Of a stretch of DNA of 64,000 nt, positions 29,173 to 41,770 are shown piece by piece; the first letter of the stretch is position 1; each line of letters opens with the position of its first letter. The notes under the pieces are model-generated. The model did not search any database and had not been told where the DNA came from. It saw only the letters and a list, made by a program, of their open reading frames with translations. Source of the DNA: Serinus canaria. Its lineage: Eukaryota > Chordata > Aves > Passeriformes > Fringillidae. The stretch is from NCBI RefSeq assembly GCF_022539315.1, contig NC_066323.1, positions 11,149,219 through 11,213,218 of the forward strand, read 5' to 3'. The translations under genes were made by a program, and so were the position numbers.

Positions 29173-29499
29173 CTTCTTGTGTCACTGATGCTTCGCCAAC
29201 TCCAGCACCCCAGAATTACTCCAGTGTTTCCTACACAATGCTCCAGCTGCCCACTGCAGTGACAGCATCTCCCAGACCTGGCTTTCCACGTGCTCCCCTC
29301 AGTTAAACTTCAGCAGCTTTGCAGCCAGGACAGGCTCACCCTGCAGCACAACCTGTTGTCAGCTCCACTGCAGGGATGCTCCCTCCCTTTGCAGTCCTCT
29401 CCTCTGCTAATCCTGCCCTTCCCAATTGCAGTAGTAACACATGTGGCATGACAGCAAATGCTCACTGAAATCCAGACAAATCAGATTTACTGCATTCCC

Positions 29500-30360
29500 C
29501 CTGTCTAGGAGGCCAGTAACAGAATTTATTAAACTCAGGTTATATTTTATCTCACTATCTCCATCACTTGAAACGATTCTTCCCTTTCTAGATTACACTG
29601 AAACCAAAAGGATGAGCCTCTACATGATAATAATGTTTATTTTGCTCATTTTTAAACAAAATTTCCCGTATTCACCAGTATGAAGGACTTTTCCACACAG
29701 CCTTCATAAAATGAGCAGATGTCTGTGTGTCAACAGACTCATGCTTTGGGATGTCACATCCTTCAGCAGTCTGGGGCACCATTTCCTATTTAGATGCAAT
29801 TGCTTCATTCTGCTTCCTAAACACTCACTTTCTCCATCCTCTCTGGCAATAGATTAAGTGATGAAGAGCACCATTCCTTCTCTTTATATACTAGTGGCTA
29901 AACAGCATTCCACTAATTGTTTTTCTTTCTTTGTTCTTTTTTCTCTCACTTTTTTTTTTGATGGTCATCTCACTCCTCTCCATATTGGTAATTCTCATTT
30001 CTCCCCTGTGCTTTCTGACCAAAGAGCAGTACCTTTCCTCCCTGAATCACATTTTGCATTTTTATGGACTTCCTGCCTGCAAATATCTCATTTTTTATCT
30101 TTGTGGATTTTTTCTGGTTGTTTTATATTGTTATTATCATTCCTATTATTATGGGTTGTTGCTTTTAAAAAAAAATCTTAGATTAAATGCCTCCCCTAGC
30201 AGACTTTTCCTAGGTCTGGTATATTATTTATACAACTTTTTACTTCTCTCACAAAGAAAAAAAAAATCCAGGCCACTTTTGTTTTCAAGTCCAGAGTTTT
30301 ACAGCCTAGTTTGCCTTTATAACTAGTTTTCTTCACTTTTATAAAATAATAAATCATAGT
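29500..30360. other. T-rich, pyrimidine-biased intronic stretch
   Basis: The plus strand is strongly T rich with long TTTCTTT and TTTTTT runs, notably 29918-29960 and 30090-30180. A 131-codon hydrophobic frame (29931-30326) results from the TTT/CTT/TTA content and is not taken as a gene. In the FGF12 transcript the region is A/purine rich. Confidence 0.5.
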
Positions 30361-32499
30361 TACAGTTGAATGTTTAGTCTTCCATCGAATTTAAATTGAA
30401 ACAACTCATGGTCTCTCAGCTGAAGGTCACTTTCTATGTCTAAGACTTCTATAATAACCTCAAATTTTGCAAATCTGCACTGCTTTTTCTTAGTTTAATA
30501 ACTATTTGGGAAAGAAATCCATGAATTATCACATCCTGGTAAATCTGTGCCCAGCATTATGAGCAGTATTTGTTCTCCAACATCTATTCAGAAAATGAAA
30601 ATCTTTGAAAATTATATAATTTCTGATAGTTTTTATCTCACCAATAATGTGACCGAGATTTGTGGGTCTCAAATATGCCTTAATACAATGAAACACTTTT
30701 TTTGTGTGTGATTGAGTTTAACCCAGAATAATTTCATCACAAAATTACAGCCAAATCTCATTAAGGCAGGCTGACTACATATCTCTACACCTCTGCCTTC
30801 AGCAGAGCTCATTTGAAAAAATTCTGACAGGCTGTATCCTGCTTATTCCTGCTGAAAGAGGGAATTATTTTCCCAGTTAATTCCAATTAAAATAATTAAA
30901 TCATGCAAGCTGTTATGCCCTAGCAAAGTTCTGTATGCAGAAGTGTTACTGGTACCTTTGGCTGCTAAAGCTGGGAATGAAACAGTGCTGCCAGGAGCAG
31001 AGGGAGAGGGGCCCACCCCGTGTGCTCCTGCTGCTGGAAACCTGCTCTGAGGCTCAGGGCAAGTATTCCTGCTCCATGGCAGGGCACTGATGCTGGAGCA
31101 AAGCAATCCAGCATCCCCTTCTCCCCCTTGTTCTGCACAGCCCACTCCCGTCACGCCGACAGAGATTCAGACTCGCCAGGAGCTGCGGTGAGTAATTCTC
31201 ACTTCTCCCTGGTGAAAATAGAGCTGGGCTTGTCCGTTCTGCCTTCCCAGGGAGATGAAGAAAGGAGGTGCTGAGGCATCAGCCTGAAACACGCTGCTGC
31301 ATCTGTGCTGATGGGCTGCTGACAGGCTGGGACAAATCCTTGTGCACATCCCCGCTGCTTTTTTCAGGTTCCCATGTGCCCTAAACAGAGAAGCCCTGTC
31401 CCCCAAAGGGGAGCAGGGGGTGTTCACAGAGCAGTCACTGCTGCCTCAAGCACCACGATGCTTTCCCAAGAAAAGAAGAGGCACAAGAGGCAAGTAACAG
31501 ACAGCAGCCGAGGGGAAGAGTTAAAAACCCTAATAAATGGAGGCCACAGAGCCTGCACACAGAGTGGGCACAAGGAGATGCTCATGACTTCCAGCCACAA
31601 ACAGAGCAAAAGGAAAACAACTACATTCCCCTCCCTCCCACAATGAAGTCCAAGTGTCAAAAGTCAGGAATACAGCACATACTGTTCCTCTAATGAGCTG
31701 GAAAAACCTAAACATGGCTCGTCTACAAGCTCCTTTAACTAGTAGATTTTAAGATCAGATGCACCTGTCTTAGACATCTACAATTAATCCAAAATCCAGC
31801 AGACTAGAATACATGCAGCACAAACCACAGACAGTGCTTCCAGGAAAAGGCAACAGGTAAAAAAGCTGGGTTAAAAGAGTATTGTCATTGCTGAAATGAA
31901 AAGCTGCCAAGAGATCAGAGAAGGGAGCTGGGATGGAAATGCTGCCAGCATCCTTCTTGCAGGATTGCTGCAGGCTCTCCTCAGATCTGTGACTGGACTT
32001 TACAGCAAATCCCAACATTTTTTTTCAGAGAAGATGCTTAAGAAGCTTCAGGGCATTTCACTTAAGCACCTTCTACTAATAGTTAATTTGTGAGACAGTT
32101 AATTAACACACACTCAGTGGATAATAAAAGCTTTCTCCAGCTTCCAAATTACTTGTTCTTTGCAAATGAGAGGGCTTTTTCTTCTGTCACAGCAAAAATG
32201 TCCCTTTTACAGGGGTATCAAAAGAGAGGGTACTACTAAGCCCTGTCTTCCCACCCTTGGTTATGGGCCAGGTCAAAGGGACACATCCCTAGCAGAGCAA
32301 GGACGGTGATTTCCATCACCTACCTGTATTTACATTCACTACACACCTGGAAAGCTCCACTTTCCAGTTTAAGTCAGTGAACCAGTGCACTTCCATCACA
32401 GGTTGGAACTTCCTATGTAATCTGCAGGGTTTTCTGTTCACTGCTGGTTTCCTGAAAACATCCCCCTTCTTATCCAGTACAGCACATTACATGCTCAAT

Positions 32500-32690
32500 T
32501 TTCTCCCTTAACAAATGCTATTACCTTTTCCTCTCTTAATATATCCCCTCTAACTCAACCCTCAGCCCCAGAATTGTTTCTGTTGCCCTTCTCTGAATTC
32601 CTTCCAATCTCTGAGTCATAAAGGAGGATTTATTGGACAAAAGATCCACTTTTAATAATGCCTTCTGCTGTATAATTTCACTGCTGAAGC
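32500..32690 (-). mobile_element. Degraded CR1-type LINE fragment
   Basis: The stretch around 32578-32615 reads TGTTGCCCTTCTCTGAATTC followed by CTTCCAATCTCTGAG. This closely resembles the antisense of the CR1 ORF2 segment that usually precedes the 'comparison with other bands' region of old amniote CR1 copies. The flanking sequence (CTCTTAATATATCCCCTC before, a diverged AT-rich tail after) is compatible but weak. The boundaries are approximate. Confidence 0.5.
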
Positions 32691-34284
32691 TAACTCAGGC
32701 ACCTTCTGTCCTGTTGGATTGTGGCTTGGAACAATCCATGACAGCACGTCTGGAGGAATTCTGCTGAAAAAACGCACAGTAGCAAAAATGTCAGATACAA
32801 ATCGAGAGGTAACAGCCATACAGAGAACTTGGGTGACTGAGGGAACTTGTCAGAGGAAAAGCAGGGAGACAGCACTACTGCCTTTAATAACTTTTGCTTT
32901 GTATGTGGTTACAGGTCTATACACAGAAGTTAAACAATTGCAAGCTCTCAGGCTGTGACCCTTTCTCCCCTACAACTAAGTGAACAAGTGGGAACAAACT
33001 TCAAGTTGTAATAAAAACCCACAGATGCTTTCTGGAAACCTTTTAATAAACACTGCAGTTTCCATATGAACAAGACAATCTCTCTCCCTTCTCATTGAGT
33101 AAGAGCAACAAATTAGCTCCCTTTAAAGGCAGATCATCGAGAATGTTATCACCTCCTTCTGAAGAAAGAGTGCCAATTAAGTGGCAACACTTTTTATTAT
33201 CCATGATTGCAGGATCGTCTCAGAGCTTCTGGTTTGGGAGGAGGGCTGGTGCATACAAAGGAAGCAATGCACAAAGGAACATGTTACTCACTAAAACAGC
33301 GAGTATTGTCCAGAAATGGGAATGCTGCATGGACTGTGTTGGGCAGCAGGAGCTGTACTAACTCCTAGGCCACACACCCCTGGCAGCAAACATTTCTTAG
33401 CACAAAGAAACTGGTTTCTCTCCCATTCGGTCTGTTCAGACTGAGTTTCTATCCTGGCAATAATGACTAATAGTCCTTGTCAGCAGTGACTGATAACATG
33501 TCCTGGATGCAGACATCAGCCAAGAGGTGGAGATTTATTAGGGTGGTATTGAGTTGGACAGAAAGGAATCTGGACGTGGAGGTGATAGGTTTTGCATGAC
33601 ATAATGAATCTCTCCTACAACTCACTTTCTCATGCCCAAGTCTTCTCTGTCCTTCCTGTCACTTTCCTGCTACTTCTCACAAAGGAAACTATTAACACAA
33701 ATGCAAGCATGCAACATTTTTGGGGGCAGGAGATTTTTTTTATTGTTGTTTTTTAATGGCAACCAGATTGTTCCTTCAAAAAAACCAGGACTTCCAGCAA
33801 GTTAATAGCTCCAGTCTATAACTGAGTGCTTTATTAAAATTGCTGTGCCTCCCTCTTTTTTTCACCTAAAGGCTGATACTGCAATACAAAAGACATTCAT
33901 GTAGCATAATGCGGAAAGAGGCCCGTATGCTCCTGAGACACCGAGGACTGATTATTAACTCTCTTTCTGATTTCTGGCTTCCCTGCTAAGTTTTAGTAGT
34001 CTTTGCAGATGGCTCTGAACCTTTCTGCTGGAATATTTATGCACTAGCTTATTGTAGCAGGTTGTTCTGCTGCTGCACTTCTTTCCCCAGGTCTGATCTC
34101 GGCAACACATTTGCATTTGCACTCTAAAGACATCTGAAGACATTGGATGGCTTTATTCTACTCCATGGTCCCCCACCTTCCAGAGCCAGGAAGCCACTTC
34201 AGCTGAGTCTTCCAAACTACTTCCAGAGACATTTGCAGAGACCACTAATATATACCAGGGATGCCAGGAATCAATAAAGGAGGA

Positions 34285-34480
34285 AATCCCTCCAGCCTCC
34301 TGGATGGAAAACTCCACAACCTCCCTGAGCAGCCTGTGTCTGTGCTAGCCACCCTCCGAGTAAAATAACATTTCCTAGCGTTCAAACAGAATCTCCTGTG
34401 TTTAATTTTGTGCCCACTGCCTCCAGACCTGAAGCCAGCTGAAAAATCCAGCTCTGCCCATAAAGTTTACCCCATTGTTT
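34285..34480 (-). mobile_element. CR1 LINE 3'-region fragment
   Basis: The plus strand has ACTCCACAACCTCCCTGAGC and then AGCCTGTGTCTGTGCTAGCC and ACCCTC.GAGTAAA, followed by TGTGCCCACTGCCTCCAGAC and CAGCTGAAAAATCCAGCTC. This is the order found in the reverse complement of avian CR1 3' regions. The terminal 8-bp repeats of CR1 are not recognisable upstream of 34285, so the copy has lost its 3' end or is too diverged there. Its sense strand is minus, like the other CR1 pieces at 13500 and 32500. Confidence 0.72.
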
Positions 34481-35690
34481 CCTAATGGGGAAAATGCTCC
34501 CAGCACATGTGTCATTGAGAGAAAAATCTGTATGAAACATGATGAGATAGGAAAGAAAGTTCAATAGCTAAGGCAGGAGAGCAGTGAATTTTCACTATGA
34601 TTCAAAGTAAATTCTCAGGTCTTCCAAGACCTTTTCTATCCCACTGCTCCTAGACCCTCTTAAATACAGGTTTCCTTCTGCTGAGGGTCCATCTAGATGA
34701 GCATTTTGCTGCTGGCAGGGATCAGTACTGGCTATACTGGTGCAAAGTTTAAGAACACTGTTGGCAGCCCTGAATCTGCAGCAATCTGTGGTATCCTTTA
34801 AAGGCATCACATATCATGTGAAAAATACTTTTTTTCTCTGTTTTAAACTTGCTAATACTCTCCTGGAAAATGTCAGAGATACTCAGACAGCGGTTCACCC
34901 TCCTGTGAGACTTCTCAGTGGGGCTGTGATTCTGAGGATTCACCTTGATGCTTGAGCTCATGTCCTCTCTCTTCATGACACTTTCACTGTCTCCAGAACC
35001 TGCTTTGCCCCACTATGTGCCTACACCTAATTAGTTCCCTATTTGCTCTGCTCTGTCACATCACATGAAACTTTGCAGGTCCCTTCCAAACTGCTGTGAG
35101 AGGACAAGCAGTCACTCAGAATCCACCATCCTCCGTACAGGATGGATGAAAACCCACCAGTCCTGGCTCAATCGCTTCATTAAAATATTGCTCTAGGTAA
35201 AAATGACTCAACCAGTTTTGACAGGGGCCTCACAGCTTGCTTTCCACAGAACAGGAGGGTTCAGTCAGATTTTCCATCTTGCAACTACTTTCTTAAATTC
35301 ATCTGCAGGTATTCCAACACTAAAGGTGATAGAATATCCTTAGGAGAAAAAGGACAGACTGACAAAGCTACAGAGGTGCTATTTGTCTGGGCAATGAAGG
35401 TGATCTAAAAAAACCAAAAAACCCATGAAAACATGAAAATAATTGAACGCCAGAACTTCATTAGGAGTGTACATTTCATTTAGCTGAGGTTGAAAAGGGC
35501 ATGGTCACTGAATTGCTGAAGGCTGAAAACATCCAGAAACACATTTCTCCTTCTCATTTATTCACTGTAATCTAAAGACCAGGTTAAATAAGTCCTCTTT
35601 TGCAGTTTGGACAGCTACTTTCTGCTGACTCTGCTGTCGCACACTAAAGAACTATTCAGTGGCTTTTATTACAGAAAAAACAGAAAAGAA

Positions 35691-35702
35691 ACACACACAC
35701 AC
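35691..35702 (+). repeat. Short AC dinucleotide run
   Basis: Six AC units followed by an A-rich tract. Too short to be strongly variable. Confidence 0.9.
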
Positions 35703-37961
35703 AAAAAAAGGACAAAAATGACTGGTAGGAAATTTTAAAAAGGTATCTAATCAGGAATAGCATCATTTCAGATGCTTTCAAACCATAAAAGACTGTAGAA
35801 GGGGAAGTAAAAACTGCGATTTTATATTAGATTTGTGATTAATCGCCCTATTTACTGAAAAAATTGCTTCTAAATCTTTATTTTTCTCTGAATATGTATA
35901 TTTGAGAAGTCAAGGCTATTGTGTCCTTCATGTATTAAGCTAATACATTAATACATTACCCGATTTATTTGAATGGGCAAGAGTCATATGTAAGCCCACT
36001 TTTTCAAATATGGAAATCTGGTTTGTGCCCTCAACATTTTTGTTATGACAGCCTCAGAGTGTTACAATTCACCTACCAAGCATGCACACTGTACTTGCTA
36101 TGCAATTACACATTCTGAGTATGGAAATTCGTCTTTGTCCTACTCGGTGTGGATTTAGGTTTGTACAGATGGCAATGTAGTTCCTCTGAGCTATTCCTCC
36201 TTCCTTCCTCCAAACATTTTTGAAAGGAAATATGGTCAATATTTGCATTAGAACCACAGGAATACGGTCATCTGCAATGGCAGTTTTAAAAATTACACTG
36301 GAGATTTGAGTGGTGGAAAGAAAGCAAGGAAGCAGCTGTAGCCAGGCTGCACAGAGCTCACCATGCCCCAGCAATCATTGCATCATTGGCTCCATCACTC
36401 GAGGACTCTATTTGGATGGTCAGACTCTTAAGCACAGCCATCCATTAGCCCTGGGAAGATTAGACAGACAGATGGCTCCTACAGAGAGATGAGTTAGAAA
36501 GATGCAGGGAGGGATATTTTCACCACATGGATGCTGCCAAGTTTTGCAGAGCACAAGAGGTGCCCTGAGGTCTAGATCAAAAGCCAACCCCCCAGGATCT
36601 TCTGTAGAAAAACACTTCCTCAGTTCAGTCAAGAACTTGACCAGAGGAGTAACCTCAGATACAAGATTTCCTGTTGAACTGAGGATATGCTTGTGTCCCT
36701 TATGACTTCGTAACTGTATAAGACCCACAGATAACCAGCTTGTACAAGATGGATATGAACAGCTCCTGGCTCCCAGTGCTAGCAATGCATGGAAATACAG
36801 CAACAGCCACTGCAGCCTTCTCTTAGGAGCATTTTCAGTAAAAAACCCAAAGAATGAAAGTGAACGGAGAATCTACGCAAGGCCACCAACTTTAAAACAC
36901 ACTCAGAATGCCTGTCAGCTTTTGCTCACTTCATGTAGGTTTCAATGACTCAAGATTCAAGAGTGCAGGAGGGAAAGTCCACCATTGATAGTTACATCAA
37001 TGTTCAAAGAAACTGTGAAACTGTTAACCATAAAGTATTTTACAGTTTGAAGTGACACTACTGTGAGCAGATTATACCCAAGTATTTGAAGATATGATTG
37101 ATGACTACAGGCACAAAGAAAGGGGACACTGTGAAAGTGAAGATAAGTAAAAGGACATAATGACCTAAGAAGTGCATGCTGCAGACTCTCTTGTGGGGTC
37201 TTTGGAAAGATGCACAGGCTCCTCTGAGAACTGTGTGGCTGAAGCTTTTGTTGCAGAGCACACAGCCCTTCACAGCTTCCTCTTGATGCCCTCAGCACAC
37301 CCACCACCCCTGCTGAGCATGGCAGTCCTCTGCTGTAGAGGATAATGGTTGGATCTTTCCCAGGGAAGACCCTAGGATGGAGATGAGCTCATGCCCTGCC
37401 ACAGATTTCAATGGGGTCTTACAGCTTGACTATCTTGGTTTCTTACATTCTAGAGACGTACACTATTCAATACCTTTAGAGAAAACTTTGAAAACATCTC
37501 CTGGCTACAGAAAATTTCTTTCAGGCAGTCTCCCAACACATGACAAGAAAGAGAGTCCTAAATGATGAGCAAAAAACTGAGCTTTTGAAGTCTGTAAATA
37601 AAAGGGGAAAGAACTGCAGGGCTGGTGATTACTTTGAAATCCCACTGAAACCACAGGGAGCTGCAAGTATATACAGCACTACTGGTAATGAAGTAACTAG
37701 GTGTCAGAATAGTGATTTAGCTGAAAAAGATGGTATCTAGCTTCTGGGTTTATTCTTTCAGGTGGTGGCAGGCCAATTTATTCCATTTTGAAGTCAGACA
37801 GTGATTTCCCTACTTCCCTGCATCATTCCAACTTGACAAACCTGAAAACCAAGTGATTCTTTTTGCCATTTCTTTTAATGAATAATAGAGCTATCTCGAA
37901 CAGAAGCTGCCTCCAAACACTGCTGAGGTATTGGAACACTTCTTTAGTTGAGCAATGTGGG

Positions 37962-37988
37962 GCAAATAGGGCAAATAGGTCAAATAGG
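37962..37988 (+). repeat. 9-bp tandem repeat, three copies
   Basis: GCAAATAGG, GCAAATAGG, then TCAAATAGG with one substitution. A small local duplication inside the long FGF12 intron. Confidence 0.95.
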
Positions 37989-40900
37989 GACAGGATGGCT
38001 GAACTCAGAGAAACCTAGCTAGATTTGGAGCAATGTCAATGAAGGCTTCAGGTGTGAGAGACTCATGTGAGCTCATCTCTTTCAGAGCACTAACAACCTG
38101 ATAGGAAAAGGACATGTGAAGGAGAAAATCTTCTGAGGTAAAGAACAACGTGAAAAAAACCTCATGCTGTCATGTAGTCACTCTCTTATCTACTCAAGCT
38201 CTTGCACAGTGCCCTTACCACAGCATCCGAGTGCCTGTCAATCACCAGCACGCTTATCTCCACACTGTCTCCGTGGGAGCAAGAAAGGAATCTTATCTCC
38301 ACCACATAGATGAGCAGCCAAGGCAGAGAGATTAGGGGCTCAATCTGGTTACCTCAGCATAGGTTTCCAGTGCCATCTAAGATGTCCTGGGGCATGCAAG
38401 ACATGCACAGGGTTGGTAGGTAGGATACAGGTTCTAAGAGAGGTCCATGGTCTTGTGGAAGCCAGGCAGGGCATGCTGGCACATTGCAGAGAGAGAGGAA
38501 TGTCCAGTTTAGACAGCTGAACTGAATCATTGAGTCAAGGCAAGGCATTTCTGTGAGAGCAGGGAGCTAAACCCTACAAACTGTCCTAAGAGCACCCTAA
38601 GTACACAACTGCTATCTGCAAATAGGGACACAGCATTTTTTAAAAATGTTGACTACAGGCCTGTTTTATTACTAAATAGTACTACCAAGCTTTGTGTGCT
38701 TGGGACTTAAAAAAACAATTACTGCTGTCAGGAGCCTGTGAATTGTCTTCTGGGCTGAGTATGAACACCCACCCACATCTTTTAGCCACTATCAAAAAAA
38801 TCCCTATGGATCTATGGAATATGAAGTTATTCTTTGTCAAACTCAATAAAAGCACAAATTGTCATACAAGGGGCCAGAATCAATTCCAGAGTGGCCTTAG
38901 TCCACCAAGCCCAGACCTCATGCTGAGAGGTGAACATACTTCATTGTGGCAGTATGTACAGAAAGACACTTTCATTTTAGCTCATGGCAAATCCCTGATG
39001 ACGATTTAGGAGCTCATATTGAGCTTACTGAGGAAGAATGAAAGGATGCTCAAGGTCACAGCACCCATAGGAGTGCTATCGGTCTTGACACGAACGGCAA
39101 ATAAGGTTCCCAACCAGCTGCCAAATCAGAAATAAGATGTATGCAGAGAAGCTGTGCTGGCCTTGCTACAGGCTGGCATTTTGGTGCATTAGGCTGAGAA
39201 CACATTTGCAAAACCACCCCAGCAATTTGGACACTGGGCTCCCCTTTGCAACAGCTCAGTGCACGAGGTGGTGGCAAAGCACAGCCTGGCAGCCCTGCTT
39301 GCTGGAGCAGCAGCCTGCAGCCACACAGGCATCCCTTCTCTGCCATTTGTCCCCTTTGGGTTGGACTGTGGCCACCTTTCTTGCAGGCCCACATCCCAGC
39401 TGCTACCTGAAACACAGGTTCAACCAAGTAACCCCCAGAGCTGAGTCTGATTTCAATCCTTCCTTCTGGCCCTCCCTCTGAAGATAAAAAAACACACATC
39501 ACACACAATCCTTAGCCACACCAGGTACCCTCCATTGTATTCACAGCTTCAACAGTGAGCAGAATCTGATCAATGTCTTTATTTACTTAAGCCTCACAAA
39601 GACTTGAAAGAGGAGAATTACTTTTATGTTATTATTTTTGTGTATGTAAAATCTGATTAGAATAATCCTGGCAAGGCAGAGAGTGATAAGCAAATGTAGT
39701 AGGTGAAAAAATGCAGTTTTGAAGAAGGAAATTGATTTCCTTCCATCCCTCCAAATTTGAATAATAAACTTTCACAAAAACCTTCTTTGCACAAAACTCC
39801 CGGAGATGCAAGAAACTATAAAATACTCTGCTAAACCTTTAATAAATTGTCTCTCAGAGCTTCTCAAAAACAGAGATTGTAGCACAGTGCAAGTTTGAGA
39901 CAATCACACTTGGAATGCAGAGGGAAAGGCTTCTATGGGGATGCAGAAGTATTTTACAAACTACTTGAAATTAGCCTGTGTCTGCAATAAGCTGAGGCTA
40001 TGGGAGCCTGGATGCATTGCCACTAAGGAGTTACAAACCAAAGATAAGAGTGGCCAAAAGGCACCTTTCCCTTTTCTACACTCTCCTTTCTTGTGTAAAA
40101 GGTAAATAATTCTCTCCTGCTTCTGGCATTCACTTTGAGCTTTCTGGTAGACAGGCCAATCTTGCTATCACATCCCAGAAAGACACGATAACTTCCAGTT
40201 TCCAAACCAGACACTACTTCTAATGAATTACTGTTTTTTCACCAAAATCATCAATCACTATTAACAAAGAACATTCACAGAAAATTCATATTCCAATGCC
40301 TCAAAAAGGAGTCGGTCTTCCATACATGCAGTGACATGAACATGCAACCATTCACTGGACATTACCCAAAGACTGAGCAGGAGTCTCAGGGATGCTGGAA
40401 TAAATACACTCATCTCAGTTTCCTAATGAATACCATGAATACAAGTTGGTTTGCTCCAGGTGCAGCCCAGTGGTAGTGACAGCAGACACTAAAATACATC
40501 CTTCAATACCACAGAAATTGTACTGGTCCTTCCACCATTGATTGCCTTGATATGTGATGCTTTACAGCCATGCTTCCACTACTGAAAAAAACCCTATGGA
40601 ATAGAATTTCCTGTTGAGTCCCACCCAGCCCACCTCCAAACAAAACCACCAGTTTAGAGCTGTCCCACAGCTCTCATTAAGTCTCTGGTCATGCCTGGAT
40701 GGCACGAGATGTCCTGGAGAGGGGGTGACACAGTGCATGGCACTATACCAGCACTGCAAAGCACTACTGAAGCTCTGTGAATTCCAGGCAGACTGCTCAG
40801 CAATCTACCTGGATGGTTTCTAGAACTCAACCTAGCTCTGAAAAACCAAGTTTTCCTGAACAGTCCAAGACGCTTCCTCAGTGGTCAGAGAGCTCACTCT

Positions 40901-41595
40901 GCTACTGTCTCTGTTAGTGGTTTCTTCCAGCTGTCACTATGAGTGGCACTTACTGGAGGTGGACACTGATTAAATGCACCCACAAGGGCCACCCTTGCAT
41001 TCATCTCAAGGAGAGCAAGGGGATGTACTGGGTGCTCAATACCTATGAAAGCAGGGCTTTAAGCTATCTGAAAACCCATGCCTGCTTTTGTTACTGCAAA
41101 CACTTTTCTTGCAAGACCCAGCTGTTCAGCTCCTGGGGGCATCAGCAATTACCAAGTGCTTCTTTTCAGAGCACTGCTGCAATCCTGAGCTTCTCAGGAG
41201 CAGTTTCTAATTCTCCACCTGCCATCTTGTGAAGCCGACACTGTAAACAGCCCCAGCTCCTTGGGTGGCTGAAAAAGAGATATCTGTGGAGCCCTGAGCA
41301 ACTGCACTTGACATATGGTATTAAGATGTGCAAGGGAAGATGGCTGGCAAAGCACGACTCTCCTGTGGTTCTTTTGCCTGCTCCCATTATCCTCAATGAT
41401 GATTGCTAGGGACATAAATGCTGAGGAGCCAGAAAAGAAATGCAATGGGAAGGCAGAGGGAAAAGCAATCCCAGCCTACACAGTGCACAGCTTTGAAAGC
41501 AAACTGATTTTTTCGGACACAAGATACTACACAAGTTGTGCTGCTGCCGATGCACCAGTTCCCTAAATGATCACAGTGATACAAAAGAAAGCTTG

Positions 41596-41716
41596 TGATT
41601 AAGGCAAAGTATTAGGATCAGGGAGAACAGAAGGCCTAATCCAGTCTCTACACATGACCTTGGGCATAACACATCACTCCTCTACACTCAGTTTCCTTAG
41701 CTACGTGATGAAGTTT
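41596..41716 (+). mobile_element. MIR-like SINE relic
   Basis: ATGACCTTGGGCATAACACA (from 41654) followed by CTCAGTTTCCTTAGCTACGTGATGAAG matches the order of the MIR/CORE-SINE body, where a 'TGACCTTGGGCAAGTCAC' block is followed by 'CCTCAGTTTCCTCATCTGTAAAATG'. Upstream, ATTAGGATCAGGGAGAACAG and AAGGCCTAATCCAGTCTCTA resemble the preceding 'AGGAGACCTGGGTTCTAGTCCCAGCTCTG' section. MIR elements are amniote-wide fossils and are rare but known in birds. No tRNA-like promoter boxes remain clearly visible. Confidence 0.62.
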
Positions 41717-41750
41717 GCCAGTTTGAGTGAAAAATTATCAGAGAGCATGG

Positions 41751-41770
41751 AATGGACAGGAATGGACAGG
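41751..41770 (+). repeat. 10-bp tandem duplication
   Basis: AATGGACAGG occurs twice in a row, and the two bases before it are also GG. It lies just downstream of the MIR-like relic at 41596-41716. Confidence 0.93.

Noticed and set aside
29931..30326. 131-codon frame that looks like a membrane protein (many Phe, Leu, Ile)
   Set aside because: The hydrophobicity is an effect of T-rich DNA; no family motif, and two overlapping frames show the same bias.
35041..35110. GCAGGTCCCTTCCAAACTGC, which recalls the 3' end of CR1
   Set aside because: The upstream and downstream CR1 blocks and the terminal 8-bp repeats are missing, so the match is too short.
37962..37988. Three spaced-looking repeats considered as a CRISPR-like array
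   Set aside because: The copies are directly adjacent with no spacers, and the context is a vertebrate intron.
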